From Vibrio metoecus (GTDB lineage: Bacteria; Pseudomonadota; Gammaproteobacteria; Enterobacterales; Vibrionaceae): 64,000 bases of DNA. Below the pieces are notes generated by a model. It was not told the origin of the DNA. It did not search any database and saw only the letters and a list, made by a program, of their open reading frames with translations. Shown one piece after another: positions 8,954 through 20,545 of the stretch (positions are counted from its first letter, which is position 1; every line of letters starts with the position of its first letter). The stretch is taken from NCBI RefSeq assembly GCF_000696385.1, contig NZ_JJMN01000045.1:248001-312000 (forward strand), in the 5' to 3' direction. A program made the translations under genes and the position numbers.

Positions 8954-9808
8954 TTAAATTTTGTTAACTAAGCCAAAGATCAATTCAGCGACCGATTGTG
9001 GCTGTTCTAAATGGCAGTGGTGACCACCCGATACAGTGGTGATGGGAATTGACGAGAAACGTTCGTCTTGCACTCGCGATAGGAGTGAATCAAAACCCTG
9101 TGCACCTAAAATGACCTGCTGCGGACAGCCTATTTGCAGGCAAAACTGCATCGCTTGTTCTTGTGTCATACGATACAACGAATCCGCTTTGAGCTTGGGA
9201 TCGTGCCGCCAGAACCACTGTTCATCATGCTGGTAAGTGCCACGTTCCACCAATGGGCGCAACAACTCTCCTGACAACTGATTGACCAAAGCACGATGGC
9301 GCAGCGCATGATCGAAGCTCGAATAACCGCGAGGTTTGACGTTACGTAACGCATGGCGCGAGTGTACCCCTTGCCGTAAGCGTGTGACACTCTCTGTGGC
9401 AGGCTCAGACAGTGGGCCAAAGCCTTCAATCTGCACGAATCCGTTCACCTGCTCAGGAAAGGCGGCACTATAACAACTTGCGATTAAAGCACCAAGCGAA
9501 TGGCCTACCAACACGTGTTTGTTTGGCGATAAGTTGAGCAAAAGCTGATCAATATCGTCGATATAGTCATGAAATGGGTAGTAACCCGCTCTGTGGCTAG
9601 ATAAACCATGCCCTAGAAGATCAATGGCACATAAATGGAGCTCAGGAGCCAAAGCATGCAATGCTTGCATCAATGAAAAAAAGCTCGCGGCATTATCTAG
9701 CCAGCCATGAATAAAAATGACCGATACCTCGGCCATTTTTGCATCGCCCACTTCCACTGCAGCGAGTTGCCCCAGCTCAAGCGAGTATGTGGTTTCAATC
9801 AGCTTCAT
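8954..9808 (-). CDS. Alpha/beta-fold hydrolase
   Basis: Probable cytoplasmic serine hydrolase of 284 residues; the substrate is not known. It has the oxyanion segment FIHGWLDNAASF near residue 32, the nucleophile elbow VGHSLGALIAS (Ser near residue 101) and a C-terminal catalytic histidine in VSGGHHCHLEQP. The fold resembles the MhpC/RutD class. Its ATG overlaps the slp stop by 4 bases (ATGA), so it is translationally coupled to slp, upstream on the minus strand. No signal peptide is visible. Confidence 0.8.
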   Translation of the reverse strand: MKLIETTYSLELGQLAAVEVGDAKMAEVSVIFIHGWLDNAASFFSLMQALHALAPELHLCAIDLLGHGLSSHRAGYYPFHDYIDDIDQLLLNLSPNKHVLVGHSLGALIASCYSAAFPEQVNGFVQIEGFGPLSEPATESVTRLRQGVHSRHALRNVKPRGYSSFDHALRHRALVNQLSGELLRPLVERGTYQHDEQWFWRHDPKLKADSLYRMTQEQAMQFCLQIGCPQQVILGAQGFDSLLSRVQDERFSSIPITTVSGGHHCHLEQPQSVAELIFGLVNKI

Positions 9809-10362
9809 TTGACTTCTTGAATAATCTTCCCGTCACGATCTGGCAGCGTTCGCGGCCAGCAATGGAAACCACGACAAGGGAACATATATGGGCCGATGTC
9901 ATCAATTTGTACTCGCTCTTCAACGCGCCACAAATGATAACCTTGAGCATTCACTACCGGATAACGGTGTTGATACTCACCCACGTTACCTTGCTCTGGC
10001 TCGGCAGTCGTACCGTACACGGTAAGTAAACGCCCTTCACCAAAAGTGATGGGGTCTAAAAAGCCCGGCACGTAAGCGACAAAACGACCTTGCGGTTCTT
10101 GATGAATATTGGGACGCCCTGCGCTATCAATCGGCAGGTTGACCAATTCAACGCGGGTACGATCTTTTTGGTTGCTGATATTGGCAACGACACCACCCAT
10201 TCGAACGGGTGATTGTGCAGCAGGATCCAATTCCAGCCAAGCCGAGTATTGAGTCACCACGCTTTTATCATCGGGATTCCCCAACTCTGGCGGTAAATTC
10301 GCACAAGCAGAAAGCAGCAGAGCGATGGTGGGTACGAGCAGTTTCAGAAAATGCATCTTCAT
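9805..10362 (-). CDS. slp: Slp-family outer-membrane lipoprotein
   Basis: Starvation-inducible Slp-type lipoprotein; physiological role poorly understood. The 185-residue protein starts MKMHFLKLL, has a hydrophobic stretch and the lipobox LLSAC near residue 17, then an Asn/Leu-rich mature start, so it should be lipidated and sorted to the outer membrane. The body contains GRFVAYVPGFLDP and GRLLTVYG, typical of the family. ATG 10362 was chosen for GGGA eight bases upstream and a normal signal length; the frame opens further to 10413 without better signals. Coupled to the downstream hydrolase. Confidence 0.85.
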   Translation of the reverse strand: MKMHFLKLLVPTIALLLSACANLPPELGNPDDKSVVTQYSAWLELDPAAQSPVRMGGVVANISNQKDRTRVELVNLPIDSAGRPNIHQEPQGRFVAYVPGFLDPITFGEGRLLTVYGTTAEPEQGNVGEYQHRYPVVNAQGYHLWRVEERVQIDDIGPYMFPCRGFHCWPRTLPDRDGKIIQEVK

Positions 10363-10378
10363 CAAATTGATCCCATAG

Positions 10379-10684
10379 TTAGATGTAGATATCGACCCCA
10401 AGCAGCTGCGCAAGTTCCTCTTTACGCGCTTGGTTCATCACATCCAGATACTCTTCCATCGCTTTACGAGCACGCCCTTCGGGTAAATCGTACTGCACTT
10501 GTGCTCGGTGAATATCCGACTCACTGACTTGACGAATCGATTCCGCCACCGCCGTTGCAACTTTGCTGGTCGATGAAACGCTCTTGCCACTCTCGCTCTG
10601 GCTAACTTCGCCCTTTTTCCCCGTTTTAGAGGTTTTATTGGTGCCGGGCAGCCGCGCCGGAGGTAATCCATTAATTGAAACCAT
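10379..10684 (-). CDS. Conserved small protein of unknown function
   Basis: A 101-residue protein I cannot assign. The first half (residues 1-45) is Ser/Lys/Thr-rich and probably disordered (TNKTSKTGKKGEVSQSESGK). The second half is predicted helical, with SDIHRAQVQYDLPEGRARKA and YLDVMNQARKEELAQLLGVD. The low-complexity N-terminus with C-terminal helices loosely recalls anti-sigma FlgM, but there is no motif to support that. It lies between tsaB and slp on the same strand, 16 bases ahead of slp, probably in one transcript. Confidence 0.7.
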   Translation of the reverse strand: MVSINGLPPARLPGTNKTSKTGKKGEVSQSESGKSVSSTSKVATAVAESIRQVSESDIHRAQVQYDLPEGRARKAMEEYLDVMNQARKEELAQLLGVDIYI

Positions 10685-10729
10685 ACTGTTCCTATCGATT
10701 AGCGAGTGAGTGAGCGCTCATCTTCTGCC

Positions 10730-11428
10730 TTACTCTCGGCCAGGCAGCTTTTTCCAAGCCACAGTATCACGCAGATACACTGGGCTTGCTTGCTCAACAC
10801 TCATGGTATTGCCTTGCGCCAATTCAAACTGAGCCAAATAAGCAATATCTTGCGAATCTGGGTAAAGCACTTCACTGGTTTGCACTTGCAGTGGTAGATC
10901 CGCCAGTGCTGGGTAAGCCTCCCATCCTGTACCGGCTTTGCCCCAAACCTGCTCGTCTTGCGTCAAGGTCTGCACCAACAGCGCAGGCGCAATCACACAC
11001 TCCGCTTCGGCGGCTTGCCAACTGCCATCTTCTTGACGCACATAGCGACCCCAATACACTTCTTCCATGCGCGCATCAATAGCACTGGCAACATGGGTCA
11101 TGCCTTGTAGGCGATACGCTGCTTGCGCCATCGCCGCTAAGGTGGAAATGCCAATCATCGGCAGATTCGCACCAAAGGCTAAACCTTGTGCAATTCCAAT
11201 GCCAATCCGTACCCCAGTGAAACTACCGGGGCCACGGCCAAAAGCCAAAGCATCCAATTCTTGTAGCGTTACGCCTGCTTCTTTTAATACTTCATCCACC
11301 ATTGGCAATACTTTTTTGGTGTGATCGCGCGGGGCGATTTCACTACGTGAATAAACGGTATTGCCGACGAGTAGCGCGACGGAACAGCGCTCGGTGGCGG
11401 TATCTAAGGCGAGAATTTTTACGCTCAT
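10730..11428 (-). CDS. tsaB: tRNA threonylcarbamoyladenosine biosynthesis protein TsaB
   Basis: Partner of TsaD and TsaE in transferring threonylcarbamoyl to A37 of ANN-decoding tRNAs. The 232-residue protein has the ASKHA-fold start [16 protein letters not shown] and the conserved [14 protein letters not shown] near residue 68, with the long helix of the TsaB dimer interface after it. It lacks the metal-binding histidines of TsaD, as TsaB should. Its ATG overlaps the yoaA stop by 4 bases (ATGA), indicating coupling. Confidence 0.93.
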   Translation of the reverse strand: MSVKILALDTATERCSVALLVGNTVYSRSEIAPRDHTKKVLPMVDEVLKEAGVTLQELDALAFGRGPGSFTGVRIGIGIAQGLAFGANLPMIGISTLAAMAQAAYRLQGMTHVASAIDARMEEVYWGRYVRQEDGSWQAAEAECVIAPALLVQTLTQDEQVWGKAGTGWEAYPALADLPLQVQTSEVLYPDSQDIAYLAQFELAQGNTMSVEQASPVYLRDTVAWKKLPGRE

Positions 11429-13365
11429 GAGTCTCTCTGATTGATTTCAGTTACAGCTAATTGTTGTAGAAAAGTGGTGACTACGTCCAGATCCCGCGTG
11501 CGCGGAATCGGCGGTAAACTGGCGAGGAACACCCCGCCATAATCGCGCGTGACCAATCGATTGTCACAGATGATCAACGCGCCTTTGTCGTTTTTATCGC
11601 GGATCAGACGACCCACACCTTGCTTTAAGGTGATCACAGCTTCCGGCAGTTGCACTTGAGCAAACGGATCGCCACCACGCAGGCGGCAGTCTTCAATCCG
11701 CGCTTTAAGCAACGGGTCATCGGGTGCGGTAAACGGAAGTTTGTCGATGATAACACAGCTTAAGGTATCGCCTCTAACATCAATCCCTTCCCAGAACGCG
11801 CCTGTGGCGACCAAGAGCGCATTGCCCAGTTCCATAAATTCGGCCAGCGTTTTCTGTTTGCTGGTTTCCCCTTGCATCAAAACCGGTAAGGTCAAACGTT
11901 CGCGAAAACGCTCACCTAAATCACGCATCATGCTGTGGGAAGTGCATAAAAAGAAGCAGCGCCCTTGGTTGTGTTCAATCACTGGTGCGAGCATACGTAC
12001 CAGTTTATCGGCAAGTCCGGGACTATTCGGTTCAGGCAGATAACGGGGCACGCACAATACGGCCTGTTGTTGGTAATCAAACGGGCTGACCAGTGAGAAT
12101 TGCGCACTCGGGATTAACCCAAGCCGCTCAGTAAAATGGCTGAAATCATCGTTGACCGCCAAGGTGGCGGAAGTGAAGATCCACGCGCCCTCTTTTTGTT
12201 CAATCTGCTCACGAAATTTATCCGCCACAGACAGCGGCGTGATGTGCAAACTGAAATGACGTGGCGTGGTGTCATACCAATAGGAATAACCAGTAATGGA
12301 GACATCACACACACGGCGAATGCGGCCTAAAATCAGTGTGGCACGTTCAAACGCGGTATCCAGAAGCTGACTGCGACCCAAAGCTAACTTGAGTACATCC
12401 AAAGCAAATTGCAGCGCTTCATTGAGCCGTTCGACTTCTCTTGCCACGGTCGGCACTTTCAGCACTTCACGCCAGTTGCCGCGATAGCCCGGCTCGCCAA
12501 GCACAATGCGCAAATCCATCGCAGCCTGCACTAGCTTATCCGACACCTTTTGTAGCTGGCGCATATCTTTCGCTTCGGTGCGATAACCGAGTTCAATATC
12601 TTTCGCCAACTCTTGCACTTGGCGGCTCGATACCGACTGACCAAAATATTGGCTCGCGATGTCCGGCAGTTGGTGCGCTTCATCGAAAATGAACACTTCT
12701 GCTTCCGGAATTAACTCACCAAAGCCGGTTTCTTTGATCGCCAAATCGGCCAAAAACAAGTGATGATTGACCACGACCACATCGGCATCCATCGCGCGGC
12801 GGCGCGCTTTGGAAACAAAGCAGTCTTGATAGCTTGCGCACTCTTTGCCCAAGCAGTTGTCATTGGTCGAAGTGATGGTGGGAATAATCAGGCTATCTTC
12901 CGCCAGATCGTCACATTCCCCTAAATCACCACTTTGCGTGCTGGCTGCCCAACTGCGCACTTTCACCAACTGAGTGAGCAGCGAGGGATCTGATTCAGGA
13001 GTGTGGCTTTCCACCATTTGCCGACTTAAGCGATCAAGGCAGAGATAGTTCGCACGACCTTTAAGCAGTGCCACTTGGCCGAAAAAGCCTAACGCACTGA
13101 CCATCAAAGGCAAATCGCGATGGAAAAGCTGCTCTTGCAGGTTTTTAGAACCGGTACTGATAATGACCTTTTTGCCACTGAGCAAGGCGGGAACCAAATA
13201 CGCGAAGGTTTTTCCGGTCCCCGTACCCGCTTCAACCACCAACTGAGATTGATTGGCAATGGCACTGGCAACAGCTTTCGCCATATCCACTTGTGCTTTT
13301 CTGGGTTGAAAGCCCGGAATGGCTTGGCCTAATGCGCCTTGCTGGGAAAAGGTTTTTTCAATCAT
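11425..13365 (-). CDS. yoaA: DinG-family ATP-dependent helicase YoaA
   Basis: XPD/DinG-like 5'-3' DNA helicase with an iron-sulfur cluster, linked in E. coli to replication-fork repair with HolC. The 646-residue protein has Walker [14 protein letters not shown], a cysteine set ([21 protein letters not shown]) for the 4Fe-4S cluster, the DEAH box [17 protein letters not shown] (motif III-like) and the C-terminal [11 protein letters not shown] 13365 gives [19 protein letters not shown], matching the family start; the frame stays open to 13437. The ribosome site is not strong. First gene of a yoaA-tsaB pair. Confidence 0.92.
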   Translation of the reverse strand: MIEKTFSQQGALGQAIPGFQPRKAQVDMAKAVASAIANQSQLVVEAGTGTGKTFAYLVPALLSGKKVIISTGSKNLQEQLFHRDLPLMVSALGFFGQVALLKGRANYLCLDRLSRQMVESHTPESDPSLLTQLVKVRSWAASTQSGDLGECDDLAEDSLIIPTITSTNDNCLGKECASYQDCFVSKARRRAMDADVVVVNHHLFLADLAIKETGFGELIPEAEVFIFDEAHQLPDIASQYFGQSVSSRQVQELAKDIELGYRTEAKDMRQLQKVSDKLVQAAMDLRIVLGEPGYRGNWREVLKVPTVAREVERLNEALQFALDVLKLALGRSQLLDTAFERATLILGRIRRVCDVSITGYSYWYDTTPRHFSLHITPLSVADKFREQIEQKEGAWIFTSATLAVNDDFSHFTERLGLIPSAQFSLVSPFDYQQQAVLCVPRYLPEPNSPGLADKLVRMLAPVIEHNQGRCFFLCTSHSMMRDLGERFRERLTLPVLMQGETSKQKTLAEFMELGNALLVATGAFWEGIDVRGDTLSCVIIDKLPFTAPDDPLLKARIEDCRLRGGDPFAQVQLPEAVITLKQGVGRLIRDKNDKGALIICDNRLVTRDYGGVFLASLPPIPRTRDLDVVTTFLQQLAVTEINQRDS

Positions 13366-13456
13366 GCCAATTCTATGTACAACGGAAATGGCGCGATTAT
13401 GGCAGGTTTTAAGCAGCGGTGCGAATGACAATCTCACTCACACCGCAGAGGAAACG

Positions 13457-13660
13457 TTACTTGCGATTCAGATAACGGGCAAGCCAAGGAGGTGCATCAT
13501 ACCCCGTTGCAGGTGCGATGGTCATCGCTTTGGCCGCTTCAGATGGAGAAGCTCGGTTTTCCCACATTTCTTCCAAAATATGCTCATCCATGGGTTGATC
13601 TCCGAGCAGTGCCTCTACCCGCTCGACATACAATTTACGTGCGAGAAGTTCTTTATCCAT
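13457..13660 (-). CDS. Small conserved protein of unknown function
   Basis: A 67-residue protein beginning MDKELLARKLYVERVEALLG. ATG 13660 has a good AAGGTGG site six bases upstream, which favours it over the 81-residue frame. It is acidic and helical in the first 45 residues (PMDEHILEEMWENRASP) and ends PPWLARYLNRK. No known domain is recognised. It lies on the same strand as yoaA but 91 bases upstream, so it may have its own promoter. Confidence 0.65.
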   Translation of the reverse strand: MDKELLARKLYVERVEALLGDQPMDEHILEEMWENRASPSEAAKAMTIAPATGYDAPPWLARYLNRK

Positions 13661-13788
13661 ATACGACCACCTTACTACTCTCATTAATAAGAAACCACAC
13701 ATTCAATGCTAAATAAACCTAAGTATTACTTGGCTAAAGACGATTGAATCTGTCTTGATAATAGATTAATTATAGGTGCGTATTTGCG

Positions 13789-13826
13789 GGCTGCATCACC
13801 GTTCAGCAGCCGCCGATTTGTTTTTT
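13789..13826 (+). promoter_or_regulatory. Hairpin with T-tract in the purU leader
   Basis: GGCTGC (13789-13794) pairs with GCAGCC (13806-13811), and six T follow at 13821-13826. No plus-strand gene ends upstream, so this is not an ordinary terminator. It could attenuate purU transcription. The stem is only 6 bp and the T-tract is offset by nine bases, so it may be inert. Confidence 0.3.
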
Positions 13827-13917
13827 AGAATGAAAAAATTCGCTAGCCCCCAACCGCTCGTCATCACCATAAACATCACTGTGGTTTCAAGCAGATAGGG
13901 CATATTTCTTTTTTGTC

Positions 13918-14769
13918 ATGGAAGTAGTTATCAATAGAAAAAAAAACCCTAAGCTGACGCATTGCCCTGATGCGCCGGGACTGATCTCCAAGATCACCAA
14001 TATTTGTTATAAGCATCAACTCAATATCATTCACAATAATGAATTCGTGGATAATGCCAGCGGTCACTTCTTTATGCGTACTGAGTTGGAAGGTTATTTC
14101 AACGATGCCACGCTATTGGCGGATCTTGACCATGCGCTACCACAAGGTACACGCCGCAAACTGATCAACTCAACTCGCAAACGCATTGTGGTGCTCGTAA
14201 CCAAAGAAGCACACTGTTTGGGCGACATTCTGATGAAGAATTACGATGGCAGCTTGGATGTGGATATTGCGGCTGTAGTGGGCAACTACGACACGTTGCA
14301 ACGTTTGACCGAGCGTTTTGATATTCCTTACCACTGTGTTTCCCATGAAGGTTTATCTCGTGAAGAGCATGAACAAGCGCTATTAGAGGTGGTTGATCAA
14401 TATCAGCCGGATTATCTGGTACTCGCTAAATACATGCGGGTATTAACCTCAGGTTTTGTTGAGCGTTTTCATCATAAAATCATCAACATCCACCACAGTT
14501 TTTTACCCGCTTTTATTGGCGCAAAACCTTACCAACAGGCTTATGACCGTGGCGTGAAAATCATTGGGGCGACAGCACACTTCGTGACGAATGATCTCGA
14601 CGAAGGGCCGATCATCAAGCAAGACGTGATTCCGGTTGATCACACCTTCAGCGCGCAAGACATGGCGCAAGCAGGACGTGATGTGGAAAAAAATGTGCTC
14701 AGTAAGGCGCTCAATAAAGTGCTGAATGACCATGTGTTTGTTTATGGCAATAAGACCGTCATTTTGTAA
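13918..14769 (+). CDS. purU: Formyltetrahydrofolate deformylase PurU
   Basis: Hydrolyses 10-formyl-THF to formate and THF, supplying formate for purine synthesis. The 283-residue protein has an N-terminal ACT domain (PGLISKITNICYKHQLNI) and a C-terminal formyltransferase-like domain with NIHHSFLPAFIGAKPY and the catalytic Asp in DEGPII. It matches E. coli PurU closely from residue 13. The first 12 residues do not align well and include a run of nine A at 13938-13946, and no clear ribosome site precedes ATG 13918. The true start, or a base count in that run, is therefore uncertain. Confidence 0.92.
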   Translation: MEVVINRKKNPKLTHCPDAPGLISKITNICYKHQLNIIHNNEFVDNASGHFFMRTELEGYFNDATLLADLDHALPQGTRRKLINSTRKRIVVLVTKEAHCLGDILMKNYDGSLDVDIAAVVGNYDTLQRLTERFDIPYHCVSHEGLSREEHEQALLEVVDQYQPDYLVLAKYMRVLTSGFVERFHHKIINIHHSFLPAFIGAKPYQQAYDRGVKIIGATAHFVTNDLDEGPIIKQDVIPVDHTFSAQDMAQAGRDVEKNVLSKALNKVLNDHVFVYGNKTVIL

Positions 14770-14793
14770 CGAGCCTTCAGCAACAGAAAATAA

Positions 14794-14817
14794 CAAAGGG
14801 CACTTCAGTGCCCTTTG
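14794..14817. terminator. Terminator hairpin between convergent purU and fadH
   Basis: CAAAGGGCAC TTCA GTGCCCTTTG is a perfect 10-bp stem with a 4-base loop. On the minus strand it is followed by TTATTTTC, so it fits fadH best. On the plus strand the tail is weak. Confidence 0.75.
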
Positions 14818-14842
14818 TGGTTAATGGCTTAAACTTAATAGC

Positions 14843-16899
<2,057 letters not shown>

Positions 16900-17074
16900 T
16901 TACAAAAATCAAACAAGCGTTTACATTTGTGTAACAGCGATCAAGGTTACACTGATTTGCAAGGTTGTTGTTTGCCTAGATCAGATAACGTAGGATGTGA
17001 TTCGCTGTGCGCTAATTTGCACGAGAAATCTGAAGCTTTGGAGTGGAGTGCCACTCTGTTGGTCTGGAGATACC

Positions 17075-18925
17075 ATGAAATCACTGTTTCGTTTTGTTGG
17101 CCTATTTTTGAAAGGGATTTGGAAAGCCATCACTTTCATACGGTTAGCACTAACTAATCTTATTTTCTTGCTCAGTATCGGCATCATTTATTTTATTTAT
17201 ATTCATGCCGATGCCCCACTGCCGACAATCAATAAGTCTTCGGCTCTGGTACTGAATCTATCAGGCCCGATTGTTGAGCAGAGCACACACATTAACCCAA
17301 TGGACTCTTTCGCAGGCTCTGTGTTTGGTGAAGAACTGCCACGTGAAAATGTGCTATTTGATATTGTCGAAACCTTACGCCACGCGAAGAATGACAACAA
17401 TGTTACAGGGCTAGTTTTGGCTTTAGGAGATATGCCTGAAACCAATTTGACCAAGCTGCGTTACATCGCTAAAGCCATCAACGAGTTCAAGGCATCGGGT
17501 AAACCTGTATTCGCAGTTGGGGATTTTTACAATCAAAGCCAATATTACTTGGCAAGTTATGCTGACAAAATCTACCTCGCTCCGGATGGGGCTGTGCTAT
17601 TGAAAGGCTATAGCGCCTATTCCATGTATTACAAAACCCTGCTTGAGAAACTCGATGTCACCACTCACGTTTTCCGAGTGGGAACGTACAAATCGGCCAT
17701 CGAACCGTTTGTACGTGATGATATGTCTGACGCTGCGCGTGAGTCCGCATCTCGTTGGCTAACTCAGTTGTGGAGTGCCTACGTCGATGATGTGGCGGCC
17801 AATCGCCAAATTGAGATCAAAACGCTTACGCCAAGCATGGAAGAGTTTGTCGCACAATTGAAAGAAGTGAATGGTGACTTAGCCGCACTTTCCAAAAAAG
17901 TTGGCCTTGTCGATGAACTGGCGACTCGTCAACAAGTTCGTCAAACCCTCGCGGAAATTTTTGGTAGCGATGGCAAAGACAGCTATAACGCGGTCAGCTA
18001 CTACGAATATAAAGCCAGTATCTCCCCGACTACGCTTCCCAATGCTAGCGATATTGCCGTTGTGGTTGCCAGCGGTGCGATTATGGATGGCTCACAACCA
18101 CGTGGTACTGTGGGTGGCGATACTGTGGCCGGATTACTGCGCGAAGCACGTAACGACAGCAATGTGAAAGCGGTCGTACTGCGTGTGGATAGCCCAGGAG
18201 GTAGCGCATTTGCCTCAGAAGTGATCCGCAACGAAATTGAAGCACTGAAAGCGGCGGGGAAACCTGTGGTGGTTTCAATGTCGAGCCTTGCCGCTTCTGG
18301 CGGTTATTGGATATCCATGAGCGCTGACAAAATTGTCGCCCAACCAACCACACTCACAGGCTCAATTGGTATTTTCAGTGTCATCACCACCTTCGAGAAA
18401 GGTCTCAATAACCTTGGTATTTACACCGATGGTGTCGGTACTACACCTTTCTCAGGACAAGGTGTGACCACGGGACTCACTCAGGGGGCGAAAGATGCCA
18501 TTCAGCTCGGTATCGAGCATGGGTATCAACGCTTTATTTCTTTGGTTGCAGAGAAACGGGGCATGACGCTAAAAGCCGTAGACGATATTGCCCAAGGCCG
18601 AGTCTGGACTGCGCAAGATGCACAAACCCTAGGCTTAGTCGATCAACTCGGTGATTTCGATGATGCCGTACACTTGGCAGCGACCCTTGCACAATTAGAT
18701 CAATACAATCTGTATTGGGTTGAAGAACCGCTCACACCTGCGCAGCAGTTCTTGCAAGATCTGCTAGGCCAAGTACACGTTAGCTTAGGTTTGGATTTTT
18801 CCACCCTGTTGCCAAAATCACTGCAACCGTTGGCAGTGGAGTGGCAACAACAAACCTCACTACTCAATCAGTTGAATGATCCAAAAGGGCAGTACGCATT
18901 CTGTTTGCCCTGCCAAGTAGAATAG
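17075..18925 (+). CDS. sppA: Signal peptide peptidase SppA (protease IV)
   Basis: Inner-membrane serine protease that degrades cleaved signal peptides. The 616-residue protein has an N-terminal membrane anchor (about residues 18-42) and two tandem SppA domains. The lysine general base lies in VGTYKSAIEPF (Lys206) and the serine nucleophile in LAASGGYWISM (Ser408), the same spacing as E. coli K209/S409. ATG 17075 has GGAGA five bases ahead; the frame open to 16997 would add a non-membrane tail. A terminator follows at 18954. Confidence 0.95.
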   Translation: MKSLFRFVGLFLKGIWKAITFIRLALTNLIFLLSIGIIYFIYIHADAPLPTINKSSALVLNLSGPIVEQSTHINPMDSFAGSVFGEELPRENVLFDIVETLRHAKNDNNVTGLVLALGDMPETNLTKLRYIAKAINEFKASGKPVFAVGDFYNQSQYYLASYADKIYLAPDGAVLLKGYSAYSMYYKTLLEKLDVTTHVFRVGTYKSAIEPFVRDDMSDAARESASRWLTQLWSAYVDDVAANRQIEIKTLTPSMEEFVAQLKEVNGDLAALSKKVGLVDELATRQQVRQTLAEIFGSDGKDSYNAVSYYEYKASISPTTLPNASDIAVVVASGAIMDGSQPRGTVGGDTVAGLLREARNDSNVKAVVLRVDSPGGSAFASEVIRNEIEALKAAGKPVVVSMSSLAASGGYWISMSADKIVAQPTTLTGSIGIFSVITTFEKGLNNLGIYTDGVGTTPFSGQGVTTGLTQGAKDAIQLGIEHGYQRFISLVAEKRGMTLKAVDDIAQGRVWTAQDAQTLGLVDQLGDFDDAVHLAATLAQLDQYNLYWVEEPLTPAQQFLQDLLGQVHVSLGLDFSTLLPKSLQPLAVEWQQQTSLLNQLNDPKGQYAFCLPCQVE

Positions 18926-18953
18926 TCTACGAGGTCACAACCCTTGATATACC

Positions 18954-18982
18954 GAGGCGCTTTGCAGGAAGCGCCTCTTTTT
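18954..18982 (+). terminator. Rho-independent terminator of sppA
   Basis: GAGGCGCTT and AAGCGCCTC form a 9-bp stem (18954-18962 and 18969-18977) followed by TTTTT. Confidence 0.88.
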
Positions 18983-19041
18983 ATTGCAAGAGTTTTCGCT
19001 ATAATCCCCGCTCTGTTCCCTACACTGAGTGATTTCTCGCT

Positions 19042-20058
19042 ATGGCAAGAAAACATATTTATATCGCCTATACTGGCGGCACCATTGGCATGAAAAAATC
19101 CGATCACGGCTACGTCCCTGTCGCAGGTTTTATGGAAAAACAACTCGCCAGCATGCCCGAGTTTCACCGCCCAGAAATGCCTCTGTTTACCATTCACGAA
19201 TACGATCCTTTAATGGATTCTTCGGATATGACCCCTGCCGATTGGCAACTCATCGCCGATGATATCGCCGCGAACTACGACAAATACGACGGTTTTGTAA
19301 TCCTCCACGGTACGGATACCATGGCTTACACCGCTTCAGCACTGTCATTTATGTTCGAAAATCTGGGTAAACCGGTCATTGTGACGGGTTCACAAATCCC
19401 ACTGGCTGATCTGCGCTCAGATGGTCAAGCCAACTTGCTCAATGCGCTACACATCGCAGCCAACTACCCAATCAATGAAGTAACGCTGTTCTTCAATAAC
19501 CGTTTGATGCGTGGAAACCGCAGCCGTAAATCACACGCCGATGGTTTCAGTGCTTTTAGTTCACCCAACCTGCCACCACTTTTGGAAGCGGGGATTAATA
19601 TTGAACTGAGCACTAACGTCAAAGTAGATGAAAAGCCGGATGGTGAGTTCAAAGTCAACCCCATCACTCCTCAACCGATTGGCGTGATCACCATGTACCC
19701 AGGGATTTCCCATGAGGTGATTCGCAACACGTTACTGCAACCCGTTAATGCGATGATTCTGCTCACCTTTGGTGTGGGCAATGCACCACAAAATCCCGAA
19801 TTATTGGCTCAGCTCAAAGCAGCGTCAGAGCGTGGAGTCATCGTCGTGAATCTCACACAATGTCTTGCGGGCAAGGTGAATAGTCGGGGGGATACGGCGA
19901 CAGGTTGTGCGCTAGCAGACTCGGGGGTGATCAGTGGCTATGACATGACACCGGAAGCCGCTCTCGCCAAACTGCATTATCTGCTCAGCCAGAATCTTTC
20001 TTATGAAGAAGTGAAAGCAAAGATGCAGCAAGTACTACGTGGTGAAATGACCCTGTAA
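19042..20058 (+). CDS. ansA: Type I L-asparaginase, cytoplasmic
   Basis: Hydrolyses L-asparagine to aspartate and ammonia. The 338-residue protein has both catalytic threonine motifs, IYIAYTGGTIGM near residue 13 and VILHGTDTMAYTASALSFM near residue 92, and no signal peptide. This marks the cytoplasmic AnsA type rather than periplasmic AnsB. The ATG is 56 bases after the sppA terminator, so it likely has its own promoter. In E. coli ansA also sits next to sppA. Confidence 0.93.
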   Translation: MARKHIYIAYTGGTIGMKKSDHGYVPVAGFMEKQLASMPEFHRPEMPLFTIHEYDPLMDSSDMTPADWQLIADDIAANYDKYDGFVILHGTDTMAYTASALSFMFENLGKPVIVTGSQIPLADLRSDGQANLLNALHIAANYPINEVTLFFNNRLMRGNRSRKSHADGFSAFSSPNLPPLLEAGINIELSTNVKVDEKPDGEFKVNPITPQPIGVITMYPGISHEVIRNTLLQPVNAMILLTFGVGNAPQNPELLAQLKAASERGVIVVNLTQCLAGKVNSRGDTATGCALADSGVISGYDMTPEAALAKLHYLLSQNLSYEEVKAKMQQVLRGEMTL

Positions 20059-20112
20059 TTTCCAGTGACAAGAGCTGAAGTCGGTGTAGTCCATTCAGCT
20101 CATTTCGCAACC

Positions 20113-20140
20113 AGCCTCGCACTTGTGTCGGGGCTTTTTT
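20113..20140 (+). terminator. Probable terminator of ansA
   Basis: AGCCTCG and CGGGGCT (one mismatch) form a stem around CACTTGTGT, followed by six T. It lies 55 bases after the ansA stop and before convergent yeaC. Confidence 0.65.
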
Positions 20141-20154
20141 ATGCTTACCGCCTC

Positions 20155-20442
20155 TTACCTCTCTTGGTTTGGGTTAATACGCAAGATGTCTTCTTCCCCG
20201 GCTGTAAACCGCTTTTTAAGTTCCGCTTTCGACTTGAAAACCACTTCGCCACCCACGCCAACCGACATATGATCCGCTTCGGTATTATGCTTAGATTGAT
20301 ACAACATCACAGCTTGCATACAGGAGTCTCGCTGCTGTTGTGAAAGTGGTGTACCCTCAGGCCACTTTCCCGTTTCCACGGCGTACAGCAAACGCTGATA
20401 AGCCTCAGGCGTAATTGCATTAATCAATTGTTGTGTGTCCAT
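20155..20442 (-). CDS. yeaC: YeaC-family (DUF1315) protein
   Basis: A 95-residue cytoplasmic protein of unknown function that resembles E. coli YeaC along most of its length: PEAYQRLLYAVETGKWPEGTPL, the CMQAVMLYQSKHN segment and DHMSVG. There is no membrane segment or signal. It is convergent with ansA and divergent from the lipoprotein gene at 20546. E. coli yeaC is likewise near ansA and msrB. Confidence 0.8.
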   Translation of the reverse strand: MDTQQLINAITPEAYQRLLYAVETGKWPEGTPLSQQQRDSCMQAVMLYQSKHNTEADHMSVGVGGEVVFKSKAELKKRFTAGEEDILRINPNQER

Positions 20443-20545
20443 GATCTCGTCCTGCTTAAAAGTGATGTGGCGTCAACATAACGGGCTAGCGCATTGCGTC
20501 AAGAACAGCTAAATAAATAAGTGTATTTGATCACAAGCCGATACC

